Assembly: GCA_037447655.1 (NCBI GenBank)
Contig: JBBHKE010002680.1
Location: 60,001-124,000, forward strand
Origin: Zygnema cylindricum
Lineage: Eukaryota > Streptophyta > Zygnematophyceae > Zygnematales > Zygnemataceae
DNA length: 64,000 nt
Direction: 5' to 3'
The notes beneath the pieces are model-generated. The model had not been told where the DNA came from and made no database searches. It was given only the letters and a program-made list of their open reading frames with translations. Positions 21,301 to 32,179 of this stretch are shown in pieces (within the stretch, counting starts at the first letter, position 1; each line of letters begins with the position of its first letter). A program made the position numbers and the translations under genes.

Positions 21301-22064
21301 TGTTGTTCTACAACCACCGGTGCAGGTGGAGGAGCAGCAGTAGTAGTAGAAGTAGACATGATACACTCTCAAAAGCTATCAAGAATCCTACCAAACAACT
21401 GTTCTTAAGTGCTCACCAATCCTTATACAAGCATCCAAACCTCACAAAACTTTATCAAAATATAGAGTAGCATAAACAATGACAACTTCCAAAGTTTGAG
21501 CACAATTGACCCGACAACACTCAAGATATAATACTCAAAAGTTTCCCAAAAACTGTCTGCAGTTTTACTACTTGGAAGTCTGGATACATAATATGTTCTG
21601 AGTCCTAAGTCTTATACTTGTGTTGCACTGGCAACACCAATGTACTTGAGAGATACGTCAAACCACCAAGCTACCACTAATCTGTCAAGCTACCACTAAG
21701 CTATCACTAAGCTACTACTGAGCTATCACTAAGCTACCACTGAGTTACCCACTAAGTTACCACTGAGTTACCCACTTAATTGACTAGAATCGTATCTATC
21801 GCAATTGCTCTATTCTGTACAGAATCACATTAAGAATATCAGACGTTGCGTTGTCTGTACGGATCATATCAAATATAGTCGTGGTTGCGTTGTCCTGTTT
21901 GTGTTGCAGTTTCGCTACTGCGTTGCTCTGCTACCGCGCTGCTCTGTTGTTGCGCTTGCTGCGGTGCTCTGTTGTATAGCAGCTGCGCTGCTCTGTTTGC
22001 ATTTCAGCTGCCCCGCTGTGCTGCTGCGCTGCTCTGAGACTTAAAGCTTTCCAAAAAGACAACA
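21301..22064 (-). repeat. 3' LTR of copia C
   Basis: Matches 26362-27124 throughout. Ends TGTTGTTC at 21301 and GACAACA at 22064. U3 has an array of ~14-bp GCTGCGCTGCTCT-type repeats (about 21900-22040). A copy of the gag N-terminus codons (MSTSTTTAAPP...) lies at about 21301-21360. Confidence 0.88.
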
Positions 22065-22074
22065 CTCCCTAAAA
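22065..22074 (-). other. Polypurine tract of copia C
   Basis: The minus strand reads TTTTAGGGAG directly before the LTR start TGTTGTC. Confidence 0.75.
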
Positions 22075-22224
22075 GCTTTAGACTCATTATATCGGCGCAG
22101 CTGCGATGTTAAACTAGCGCAGCATCGCAGCATAACAATATAGCAATTAGCAAGTCACCCAATCCAACTATATCTCAATGGTGGACTTATCGCATAGTGG
22201 CAGTATAGCACTGCAACAATTCAA

Positions 22225-22626
22225 CTATTCACTTAATCCCACTGCGTCCCTACAATACTTCAGCTTAGGAGCAGGAACAACTTTAGTGAGCATATCAGCA
22301 ATCATTTTTGCATCTCGCAAATAACATAACTTAATCACTCTAGAGAACACTTTTTCTCTTACAAAGTGTAATCGTATATCCATGTGCATGCTTTTGAAGT
22401 GATGACTCGGGTTAGAAGCAATGGCAATGGCAGCCTGGTTATCACACCAGATCACGTGTGGACGAATTTGCATGTATCCTAGTTCTTGTAACATGGATTT
22501 TACCCATAAGAGTTCTTTGAGGGCTGAGCTTGCTGCCATATATTCAGACTTCATTGTCGACTGTGCTGTCACCTTTTGAAGTTTGCTGCTCGAGCAGCAA
22601 GTCCCGTTCCCAACTTGTAAAACGAA
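22225..22626 (-). pseudogene. Copia C: RNase H C-terminus
   Basis: Resumes in frame after the TGA: KLQKVTAQSTMKSEYMAASS, KSMLQELGYMQIRPHVIWCD, NQAAIAIASNPSHHFKSMHM, LHFVREKVFSRVIKL, ADMLTKVVPAPKLKYC, then a stop at 22225 just before the polypurine tract. The E and D positions of the RNase H active site (SEYMAA, CDNQAA) are retained. Confidence 0.85.
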
Positions 22627-23760
22627 TCACGTGGTGGATTTTCGGCTTGGCATGTCGCCATAGCTTGCATCACTCCACGTTTCCAGTTTTACTTCTCCTT
22701 CGCCTAGTGTGAGTTTGACGACCTTGGTTCGGGCCAAATATCTTAAGACTCTTGTTGCTCCATCAAAGTCAGATTTTCTCGGATTCTCTAGACTCCTGCT
22801 CAATACCCTGACTGCTGCATCAATGTCAGGACGGGTACAATTCATGAAATATATTAAGCTTCCCACTATCTGTCTGTAAGCTATTTGTGTCATAGAATCA
22901 TTCTCCCCTGATTCTAAATACTCGCTAATAATGACACCTAGTTCTGTCTCTTCTCCCTCTAGCTTCTGCCGAAACTCCATTGGAGTTAGACATCCTTTTG
23001 CCCCCCGCATTCCATACTTATCTAACATGTTTCCTATAGCCTCCTTTTGAGTCAGTTTTATTTCCTTCTTATTTTTGTCCCTCTCTACCTGGATACCCAA
23101 AATATATTTTGCCCCACCGAGGTCTTTCATCTCGAACCGTGAGTTTAGAGCAATTTTGATTTTGTTAATTTCAGCCATTGATTTTCTAATTAATAGTAAA
23201 TCATCTACATACACCGCTATATACACTATCACATTTTCACCCTTTAGAACGTAGACAGAGTGATCATAATTTATCCTTTGAAATCCTAGGCTAGTTAGGA
23301 ATTTATCAAGCTTCGGATTCCACTGTCTGGGGGCCTGTTTTAGGCCGTACAGAGATTTTAGCAACTTGCATACTAAGTGCTCTTTTCCTAGTTCCACATA
23401 CTTTTCAGGCTCCTGCATGTAAATGGTTTCTTCTAGTTCTCCGTGCAAAAAGGCCGTCTTTACATCCATTTGATGGATTTCCATATCTTCTATAGCAGCC
23501 AAGGACAGCAAAATCCTAAATGTCGGAAATCTTACAACCGGAGAAAATGTTTCTTCAAAATTGATTCCTTCCTTTTGATTGTACCCCTTTGCCACAAGTC
23601 TGGCCTTATAACGTTCAATGGTGTTGTTCCGATTTAATTTCACCTTAAATACCCATTTGCTGCCGATCGCTTTTCGGTCCGGAGGAAGGTCCACAAGCTC
23701 CCATGTTTGAGCCTCCATGATCGACTTCATTTCGTTGTTTTCTGCCTCGATCCAGTGATT
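22627..23760 (-). pseudogene. Copia C: reverse transcriptase core
   Basis: An uninterrupted [68 protein letters not shown], the YVDD box in IAVYVDDLLLI (about 23205-23235), and the post-catalytic LGIQVERDKNKKEIKLTQKE. It then runs into RT connection and the start of RNase H (WSDASYGDMPSRKSTT), where TGA ends the frame. All RT motifs are present, so this is the best-preserved RT in the window. Confidence 0.9.
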
Positions 23761-24159
23761 TCGCTTTGGTGACGAGAAGGCCTCGTGGATGGTCGAGGGC
23801 TCCCCTGAGGCTGCCAAGTAGGCAAAGTGAGAGCTTGCTTGCAGGCGGCTACTGGATCTTCTTCCCCCCGGAAATTCTGAGGCTGAGATCGTCGGATGCC
23901 GCGCATTGCGCTGATTGCGCTGGTTGTGCTGGTTGCGATGAGTGTGTAGCTGATCGCGCTGGTTGTGATCCGCGTGTATTGACTGTTGTTGGTCTGGTTG
24001 GACCTGAACTTGTTGAGGAAGTTGGAGAGAGTCTGACTCCGGAGTCACCACCGGAGACTGTTGCACCTGCGGGACAATTTCTTGCATGCAATCTAAAATG
24101 ACATACTCCTGTATTTTTTGCTGCTTTTGCTGCTCTGTCATTTGAAATAAATCTATCGA

Positions 24160-25463
24160 GTCTAGTTCATCTTTGACAATGATATTCCTTGCTACAACTA
24201 TTTTTTGTTTCTCAAAGACAAAGACTATGTAACCTTTTGAGTGATCATCATATCCTAACAAAATACCTGGTAATCCCTTCGGTTCCATTTTCCATCTATC
24301 CGTAGATGTATCTAAGATAAAACATTTACTACCAAAGACTTTGAAATGGCTAACATCAGGTTTGCTACCTGTCCAGATCTCGTAAGGAGTAGTTTCTACC
24401 GATCTTGATCCTATCCTATTCTTAATATAAACTGCACAATTTAGAGCCTCAGCCCAGAATTTCGGATCCACATTTTTATCTGCAAGCATCGACCTAGAGC
24501 TCTCCGTGAGAGTTCTATTTAGTCTTTCCGACACCCCATTTTGTTCCGGTGAATATGGAACAGTCAGTAGATGACTTATACCATTGTCGAGTAAAAAGGT
24601 TTCAAATTCTTTCGATGTATATTCACCACCATTGTCCGATCTGAGCTGCAAAATAGGTAAATTATGAAGTTTTTCAACCTATGCCTTATAGTGTTTGAAG
24701 TGACCAAACACTTCACTCTTCTCCTTCATGAAGTAAACTTTTGTAAACCTGGAGAAATCATCTGTGAAGGTGACCATATACTTCACCCCCCGGCAGATGA
24801 ATCCTTCGCAAGACCAAAAACATCCGAATGAATTTGTTCCAACAGTTTCGTTGACCGATGCTCAAACTCTTTAGGAAATGGCAATCGGTGGATTTTTCCT
24901 AAAGCGTAACCATCACAAGTTTTGACCGGCTCATCTGTGATTGATACACCCTCTATTTTTCTAGCAAGGACCATTTTCCTCAAACTATCATAGTTGACAT
25001 GGCCTAACATTTTATGCCACAACTCATATGAGTGCAAAACACCGGAGTACAGAACATCATTCTCCTTGGTATTAGCCATATCCATGCGATACATCTTGCT
25101 ACTATCTCTAGTACGTGTAACCACAACCTTGCCATGTTTGCCAACAACTTGCCGACCATTTTTCAAAGTAACCTCAAAGCCTTTACTCTCTACCAACGAC
25201 GTAGAAAACAGATTTTTCTTAAAGACACGCACAAATAAGACATTGTGAAGAGTCCTTTCAATTGCTTTTCCTTCTACATCAACTAGCAAGGACACATCAC
25301 CCATAGCACGTGATTGGACACTCATTCCACAAGCATAATAAATATTTTTCTCCGGCGTTACTTTCAGATTTTTGAAGATAGCCTTGTTCCAACACATGTG
25401 GGCTGACGCTCTTGTATCCATTATCCATCCAGGGTCCTTTGTGCCCTCTATTGCTGCCGCCAT
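24160..25463 (-). pseudogene. Copia C: protease and integrase
   Basis: The protease carries WIMDTRASAHMC (about 25390-25425). The third residue of the usual DSG/DTG triad is Arg, so this copy should be inactive. The GAG-pre-integrase zinc site is ELWHKMLGHVNYDSL...CDGYALGKIHRL, with the second Cys of the CX2C pair changed to Tyr. The core triad is IHSD (about 24825), RSDNGGEY (about 24635) and NGVSERLNR (about 24545), all retained. The C-terminal part has FKVFGSKCFILD and LGYDDHSKGY. Confidence 0.85.
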
Positions 25464-25599
25464 AGCGAATAGATCCGTGTCGTCTTTTTCAGAAAATGTC
25501 AGAGTTTCGTCGTGGAGGGATGAAGAAGCTGAAAACAGTGCATTTCCACGAGGTGTAGGCCTCGTGAAGCTTTTGTAAAACTGACTTTGTTGCCATCCT

Positions 25600-26420
25600 A
25601 GCCTGTATAAACCTGTATCGTTAGCTTGTTTAAGTTTAGGGCAGAATTTGTATCCATGACCTCTCTCACTACAATAAAAACATGCATTGTTTGATTGTCT
25701 ATTTCCATTCTGATTAAACTGTCTGACCTAGGTAAATTGATTACGTTGCTGATTAAATTGACATTTCCTCCCAAGGTCTAAATTAAAAGCCTCTACTTGC
25801 TCAACATTGAGAATATTAGATGTAGCTTCCTCCTCTAGTAAAATATTGATGGCTAACTGTAAAGTCCAGCTATCTTTTTTTTTTTTTTTGAGCATGTCAG
25901 ATGCTCCTTTCATACTACGAGGGAGACCCCTCATGAGCAATGATGCCTGTTGAAACGGAGGAAACACCCCACCTGCACAAGCATGTGCATCTAGAAGGAT
26001 ACAAAATTTGTTAGAATATGCGGCCATTGTACCGCTAGTGTACTTATAGTCCCAAATTTTTCTAGCCAATAGAAGCTTTTCCTGGACATTAGCCTTTTCA
26101 TAATCACTCTTAAGGGATTTCATGATATCAATTGCTTTTTTCATTTTTATCCGAGACATAGCTAAGTCCTCAGATATACAAAATTTCAGAATAGAACGAG
26201 CTTGCGTATTTTTCTTAGACCATGACAGATTAGATTCATCCAGCGAACTATCCAATATATCCAAAAGATTAACATTCTCAAAATGTGTCTCCACCATATC
26301 TGCCCAATAAACATACTTATCCCAGGAAAAGATAAGAATTCTTGATGACAGGCCCAAAACCTGTTGTTATACAACCACCGCTGCAGGTGGAGGAGCAGCA
26401 GTAGTAGTAGAAGTAGACAT
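25600..26420 (-). pseudogene. Copia C: gag
   Basis: The capsid-like core is SWDKYVYWADMVETHFENVN to LLARKIWDYKYTSGTMAAY and QASLLMRGLPRSMKG (25728-26357). The zinc knuckle CFYCSERGHGYKFC (about 25640-25685) is fully conserved (CX2CX4HX4C). The first 20 codons are inside the 5' LTR, so the reading frame crosses the LTR edge and whatever primer-binding site lies after it (GGTTTTGGGCCTG at 26361 downward). A short Lys run (about 25865-25890) comes from a poly-T tract. Confidence 0.85.
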
Positions 26421-27124
26421 GATACACTCTCAAAAGCTATCAAGAATCCTACCAAACAACTGTTCTTAAGTGCTCACCAATCCTTATACAAGCATCCAAA
26501 CCTCACAAAACTTTATCAAAATATAGAGTAGCATAAACAATGACAACTTCCAAAGTTTCAGCACAATTGACCCGACAACACTCAAGATATAATACTCAGA
26601 AGTTTCCCAAAAACTGTCTGCAGTTTTACTACTTAGAAGTCTGGATACATAATATGTTCTGAGTCCTAAGTCTTATACTTGTGTTGCACAGGCAATACCA
26701 ATGTACTTGAGAGATATGTCAAACCACCAAGCTACCACTAATCTGTCAAGCTACCACTAAGCTATCACTAAGCTACTACTGAGCTATCACTAAGCTACCA
26801 CTGAGTTACCCACTAAGTTACCACTGAGTTAGCCACTAAGTTGACTAGAATCATATCTATCGGAGTTGCTCTATTTTGTACAGAATCACATTAAGAATAT
26901 TAGACGCTGCGTTGTCCATACCGATCATATCATATATAGTCGTGGTTGCGTTGTCCTGTTTGTGTTGCAGTTTCCCTGCTACGCTGCTTTGCTGCTGTGC
27001 TGCTCTGCTGCTGCGCTGCTCTGCTGCTGCGCTGCTCTGCTGTTGCGCTGCTCTTTCTGTATAGCAGTTGCGCTGTTGTGCTACTGCGCTGCTCTGAGAC
27101 TGGAAGTTTTTAAAAAAGACAACA
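26362..27124 (-). repeat. 5' LTR of copia C
   Basis: Partner of 21301-22064. The GCTGCGCTGCTCT array lies at about 26990-27060. Contains the gag ATG (26418-26420). Confidence 0.88.
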
Positions 27125-28438
27125 GTCCAAAATGTTGGGACCGTCGGGTTCACTCCCCCTAGGTCCAATATAGGCCTCCTAGCTGTTAGATCTCTCAGTT
27201 CTCTCTAACCGCGAGCTTTAATATCATCAAGCTCGGTGGGCTATGCTAACAACTTTAAACAAAAGAAAGTCAACCATAACCCTAATCCTGGGAATTAACA
27301 AATCAATTCAAAATGGAAATAATTTAGACTGCCATAACATTTATGACAGTGATCTCTGCAGACTTAACAATATTGCCTCCTACCCTAGTTAAACAGCAGC
27401 CATTCACCACAATACATATTCCAAAGAATTAAGCACAAAATAAGTAACATTCAAGCGTCCCCAAATGCTAACTTAATAAGGGTTTTGACCCACCTAGAGG
27501 AGCAAACTGAGGCCACGGAAAAACTCCCGTGATCAGACTCTAAAGGTCCCGAAACCCCACGGATCCCTCCCAATCACGGATCCGTCCAACTCCCTCCTTT
27601 TGAATCCCAATGACTATTGCAATCAGAAAGCCCCAAGTATCGTTGTTGCCAAACAAGACACAAATTCACTAATTGGAAGGCAACTCCAACATGATCCAAA
27701 GATGGCAAAAGGGAGGCTGGCAAAATAGCTCTTTTCTAGTGAGTTTAGGTTTTGGAAGGCGACAGAACTGAGAGACAGTTCTGAGCCTTCATTTTCCAAT
27801 ACAATATTGAATTCCAACAACCTAAAGTACTTAGAACTAATACTTAGCATCAAAATCTGACACTACGAACTGATTCTATGTTTATTTCACAAAACGTCAT
27901 AAATTTTGACTTATGAAAAGTCGGTTGGACAACCTGTACTAATTTCAAACCGGCAAAAGCAATCATTACTTCAAAAAGTCAATAATTAACCTAGATTATG
28001 CAGTTTACAAAAACTGCTTTATCTCTAATAATTTCTATCTGATCAATCCAAACAAACATTCATTAGAAAGGTATTAAAAATTTATATCTATCAATATAAA
28101 ATAGAGCATGTTTAACCCATCCGTTGAAAAGATATTGAACGTCAAAGTTTTTACAATCTGCACCAAAACACTACTTTGACCTAACATATCTTATAGCCTA
28201 ATTATCCAAATTAAGTGAAATAAAGTTCAATTAGCTATGCTACATAGACTTTAATAGGGCGTTCGATTATAGAACAAAAAAATAATCTGTGTGATCATAA
28301 TCGTCTCTCAAAAATGGCTTTTGGTGCCCTGCCAGCTCAATATTGACCAACTCCAAAATTTGGTCAGAAACCACCTCCAACGAAGTAGTAATAGGGTCGA
28401 AAATCCTTCATAGGCAATAAATATAATCGTGCATGACA
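27125..28438 (+). repeat. Right part of repeat U
   Basis: Matches 30106-31477 (GAGCTTTAATATCATCAAGC, GGTGGGCTATGCTAACAAC, CAAGCGTCCC, GCGTTCGATTATAGAAC). Ends GTGCATGACA at 28438 followed by the CTTT target duplication and the gypsy LTR. Short open frames inside it (for example 27623-27853, minus) recur in the second copy with a deletion and have no known motif. Confidence 0.65.
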
Positions 28439-28549
28439 CTTTCTTGTGGAGAACTTTTGTCTAATGTGTGATTGTGACCCTTTTGCCATCTTGGTTATGC
28501 ATCCGTGCTTTGTGGAAATCGTAGTCCGGTTTGGTGGTTTGCATTGTCG
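28439..28549 (+). repeat. Gypsy LTR fragment right of U
   Basis: CTTTCTTGTGGAGAAC... continues the LTR left off at 21121 and matches 31478-31590 and 42577-42690. It breaks at 28549, where a GA-rich run begins. Confidence 0.75.
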
Positions 28550-28554
28550 AAGAG

Positions 28555-28645
28555 GTTAAAGAGAGGGAGAGGGAGAGGTTAAGGGAGAGGGAGAGGGTGA
28601 GAGAGGGAGACCGAAGGGAGAGAGGGGGGGGGGAGAGAGGGGGAT
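28555..28645. repeat. GA-rich microsatellite
   Basis: GAGAGGGAGAGGGAGAGG and variants, ending in a run of ten G's with AGAGAGGG. Confidence 0.85.
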
Positions 28646-29763
28646 ATAGAGGTGTTAGGATGCATTGTGAGAAGTGACGTACTTGTTGAGTGTTTGTTTG
28701 TGGCGTCAATTTATGTTTGTTTGGTCTTGTTTGTTTGGTACTGTTTCGTGTGTACATTTTATATGTGAACGTGTAAGGTGAATATTTATTATGTTTGTAC
28801 TGTTATTGAAACACGTTTTTGTAGTGTTGGTGGAACACATTTTAGGTTTTATCTTCCTTTTACGACAAGATTAATGCAACTTGTATCTCTATTATTGTTA
28901 ACATTTTTTTCGCAACTTGTTTTTTTCTTCTTGTTGTTTCGTTGACAACAACTTTTTTTTGCAACAGCGCATATACAAGCGATCGACAACCGTTGAATTC
29001 CATAACTTATTAAACGAGTTACCTTCTGCTCGATCCCGTGCTCGTCTACATTCGTGTTTAGGGCTGAGGGTTTGTACGTGGTTGCAAGCTACACCAATTT
29101 TTTTTGACACTTCCTCTGATGTTTCACCAGATCACATCTACTCTACGAATCCGTTTGGGATTGCCTCAGCATCGCTTCTTGGGTGCCCCTATTGTGTTTG
29201 CCTATTGACTCGACGAGATTCATTTACTTCTTCGCTAATGCGAAGGCGATGCATGTTACACTGTGAAACGAGAAGTTTCATATATACTCCCTCCTTCCTC
29301 GCAATTAAGTGGTCTTTGAACGAGTTGACTTAGTTTTCCTCCACAAGTTGGAAGACCTTAAGGGATGTTGTCCTCAAGGATCCAACTAGGACCCACGTTT
29401 TTTTTCACAGGGCATAACATGCGGGCGAGACGGCCGGAGACGTAACGACTTCTAAGAAAAGAAATTACGCTCACCGGGACTTTACAAATCAGTTTGTCCC
29501 ATTTACAACAAAAAAATTGGCTTTTTGGACAAGTCTTTCGATGATTTTCTCCGCAACTATGCTAAGAATACGGGTCTAAGGAGCCCTCCCTCAAGCCTTT
29601 TTGTTGAGTTTCATTGTCAATGTGTGTCACTTGCCCTTCAACAAGCACAAGCCGCGACCCTTTTACGGCGAAGCATGATAGCGGATGACAAGCGAGGCCT
29701 CATAGATCTTCCACCAAGGGATCAAATCCACACCCACGATCCCCGCGTTTGTGGATTTTAGTT
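28646..29763. other. Spacer with no recognised gene
   Basis: Open frames at 28917-29333 (+) and 29525-29761 (+) carry no motif I know. A ~65-base stretch at 28985-29055 is similar to the complement of 62125-62190, so some of this is repeat-derived. Confidence 0.4.
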
Positions 29764-29883
29764 TGTTAGGGTTGGGGCGCCATATACTGTAGGTTTTACC
29801 CTTTGTGTATAGTCATAGAGTGAGGAAAAAGCTTTGATCTATTATGTGTGTATTATGTCGAGCCGCTCATTTGGTATCAGAGG
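29764..29883 (+). repeat. LTR end and primer-binding site of a lost element
   Basis: ...GAGCCGCTCA (ends 29869), then TT and TGGTATCAGAGG (29872-29883). TGGTATCAGAG is the classic initiator-Met-tRNA primer site next to a 5' LTR in plant copia elements. A TG start for a short LTR could be TGTTAGGGTTGG (29764). The internal region has been lost; repeat U' begins at 29931. Confidence 0.45.
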
Positions 29884-29930
29884 AGGCTTTTCCTTCATGG
29901 ATTTTTTTGAGAGTGTGACATAGCCATAGC

Positions 29931-31477
29931 TGTCGAGCCCGTGGCTGTGATGCTTCATGCAAGAAGAATAACATATCATTTTGGCGACCAATAACACTCC
30001 GCGTGGAGAATTCCATACGTCAAAATACAATGATCATCTTGACAACATTAGTGCGGACATATAGATGATAAAAACAATAAAAAGATAGAAAAGTTACCAA
30101 CCCGTCCCAATGTTAGAACTGTCGTGTTCACTCCTAAATCATTCTCTCACTTTTGTCTAACCACGAGCTTTAACATCATCAAGCTCGGTGGGCTATGCTA
30201 ACAACTTTAAACAAAAGAAAGTCAACCATAACCCTAATAATGGGAATTAACAAATCAAATCAAAATAGAAATACTTTAGACTGCCATTACATTTATGACA
30301 ATGCTCTCTGCAGACTTAACAATATTTCCTCCTACCCCACTCAATCAGAAGCCATTCACCACAATACATAAACATATTACAAAGAATTAAAAAACAAAAC
30401 AAGTAACACCCAAGCGTCCCTGAATGCTAACTTAATAAGGGTTTTGACCTACCCAGGGGAGCTAACTGATGCCAAAGAAAACTCCCGCGATCAGAATCTG
30501 AAAGTCCGAAAAACTCACGGATCCCTCCCAATAAATTTTTTGTCTAACTCCCTCCTTTAGACTCCCAATGACTACTGCAATCAGAAAGCCCCTAGTATCC
30601 TTGTTGCCAAACAAGACACAAATTGACTAACTGGAAGGCAACTCCAACATGATCCAAAGATGGCAAAAGGGAGGCTAGCAAAATAGCTCTTTTTTGGTAA
30701 GTTCAGGTTTTGGAAGGCAACTCCAACATGATCCAAAGATGGCAAAAGGGAGGCTGGCAAAATAGCTCTTTTCTGGTAAGTTCAGGTTTTGGAAGGCGAC
30801 AGAACTGAGAGACAGTTCTGAGCCTTCATTTTCCAAGACAATATTGAATTCCAACAACCTAAAGTACTTAGAACTAATACTTAGCATCAAAATCTGAAAA
30901 TACGGGACTTATTCTATGTTTATTTCCCGAAAACGTCAGAAATTCTGACTTATGAAAAGTCGGTTGGACAGCTTGTACTAATTTCCAACCGGCAAAAGCA
31001 ATCATTACTTCAAAAAGTCAATAATTAACCAAGATTATGCAGTTTACAGAAACTTCCATATCTCTAATAATTACTATCTGATCAATCCAAATAAACATTC
31101 ATTAGAAAGGTATTAAAACGTTCTATCTTTCAATATAAAATACAGCATGTTTAACCCAGCCGTTGAAAAGATATTGAACGTCAAAGTTTCTACAATCTGC
31201 ACCAAAACACTACTTTGACCTCACATATCTTGTAGCCTAATTATCCAAATTAAGTGAAATAAAGTTCTATTAGCTATGCTATATATACTTTAATAGGGCG
31301 TTCGATTATAGAACAAAAAAATAATCTTTGTGATCATAATCGTCTCTCAAAAATGGCTTTTGGTGCCCTACCAGCTCAATATTGACCAACTCCAAAATTT
31401 GGTCAGAAACCACCTCCAACAAAGTAGTAATAGGGTCGAAAATCCTTCATAGGCAATAAATATAATCGTGCATGACA
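29931..31477 (+). repeat. Second copy of repeat U (U', without copia)
   Basis: Begins TGTCGAGCCCGTGG and ends GTGCATGACA, matching U on both sides of copia C. GTTACCAACCCGTCCCAATGTT (about 30092-30113) is the unoccupied copia C site, given here only as a position. An 80-bp internal tandem duplication lies at about 30634-30794. Its right junction with the gypsy LTR (CTTTCTTGTGG) is identical to that of U, so the two copies descend from one insertion that was duplicated. Confidence 0.7.
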
Positions 31478-32008
31478 CTTTCTTGTGGAGAACTTTTGTC
31501 TAATGTGTGATTGTGACCCTTTTGCCATCTTGGTTATGCATCCGTGCTTTGTGGAAATCGTAGTCCGGTTTGGTGGTTTGCATTGTCTTTCCTGTTTGGG
31601 CGATTTGGGATTGGTGTTTGTTGGAAACCGTGAAGGGTCTTGCCGGTTCCGGGTTGCGCAAACCGAGGAGTTAAAGAGGCCTTACCTGTTCCAAAGTCTG
31701 CAAAAGAGATTTCGTCTCCTCTTGTTGTCAACGTTACGTTTTGGGGGTAGGTTGAGCTCGCTTGCTATCATTCTACATTTTGCCTTTATTCTCTATTTTT
31801 CTAGGGCAAGGTGATATTGTTAATTCTTGAGATAGCATATCTATATTTTATTTTTTCATTATTCTGAGTGAAGGTATCTTTGTTCTCTCTTAGGTAGTCT
31901 TTTTTGGGGCTTCGGTCAGTTTTCTTCCACGGTCAATTACCAGAATCTTTTGAACTAGAATAGTGGATTTTGAGGGAATCTTTGTTAGACTTTCATCAGC
32001 GTGCCACA
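31478..32008 (+). repeat. 5' LTR of gypsy element G (3' part only)
   Basis: Matches 42577-42815 and 44035-44565 and ends ATCAGCGTGCCACA. The 5' ~930 bases are missing because repeat U' occupies that side. A leader (32009-32179) precedes the first ATG. No standard primer-binding site is evident. Confidence 0.75.
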
Positions 32009-32179
32009 GTACTGAAACAGCCACCTGTCTCTTTAGGTTAAAGAGGATAGGGGCTCAGGGCGAAGCACTTTTATAACATTATTTAGCTATTTTTTTCCCA
32101 GTCAACTATGGGAGGAGGAGAAGTTTAGGATAAGGATCTCCTGGGCGTCAAATCCGAAGAGCAGGAGAGGCAAGAAGCA

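Larger units (their letters stand above)
22225..26420 (-). pseudogene. Copia C gag-pol polyprotein (nearly intact)
   Basis: One long Gag-Pol frame with few lesions, starting at ATG 26420. Lesions seen: a TAA 18 codons in (where the 3' LTR copy has GAA), a TAG after the gag core (about 25727), a frameshift in a six-C run (about 24785), a TAG in the integrase core (about 24680) and a TGA between RT and RNase H (about 22625). Everything else reads through, including a 674-residue stretch from integrase to RNase H (22627-24651). Typical copia polyproteins are about 1,300-1,400 residues, matching this span. The LTR drives expression; the products build virus-like particles and copy and insert the element. 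Confidence 0.9.
21301..27124 (-). mobile_element. Nearly complete Ty1/copia element C
   Basis: A 5.8-kb element with LTRs at 21301-22064 and 26362-27124. Its insertion point is fixed by the empty homologous site at about 30096-30115 in the second copy of U. Imperfect target duplications are ATCCC (21296-21300) and GTCCA (27125-27129). Gag, protease, integrase, RT and RNase H are all present in the right order on the minus strand. The LTRs differ by scattered substitutions and small indels, so it is old but the best preserved in the window. Confidence 0.88.

Noticed and set aside
21301-27124. Tandem copia array sharing a central LTR
   Set aside because: I first read the gag start next to the 3' LTR as the beginning of a second element. 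The empty site in U' shows the LTR simply includes those codons, so C is a single element.
28917-29333. 138-residue plus-strand ORF
   Set aside because: No recognisable domain, and its start overlaps a repeat-derived stretch similar to the complement of 62125-62190.
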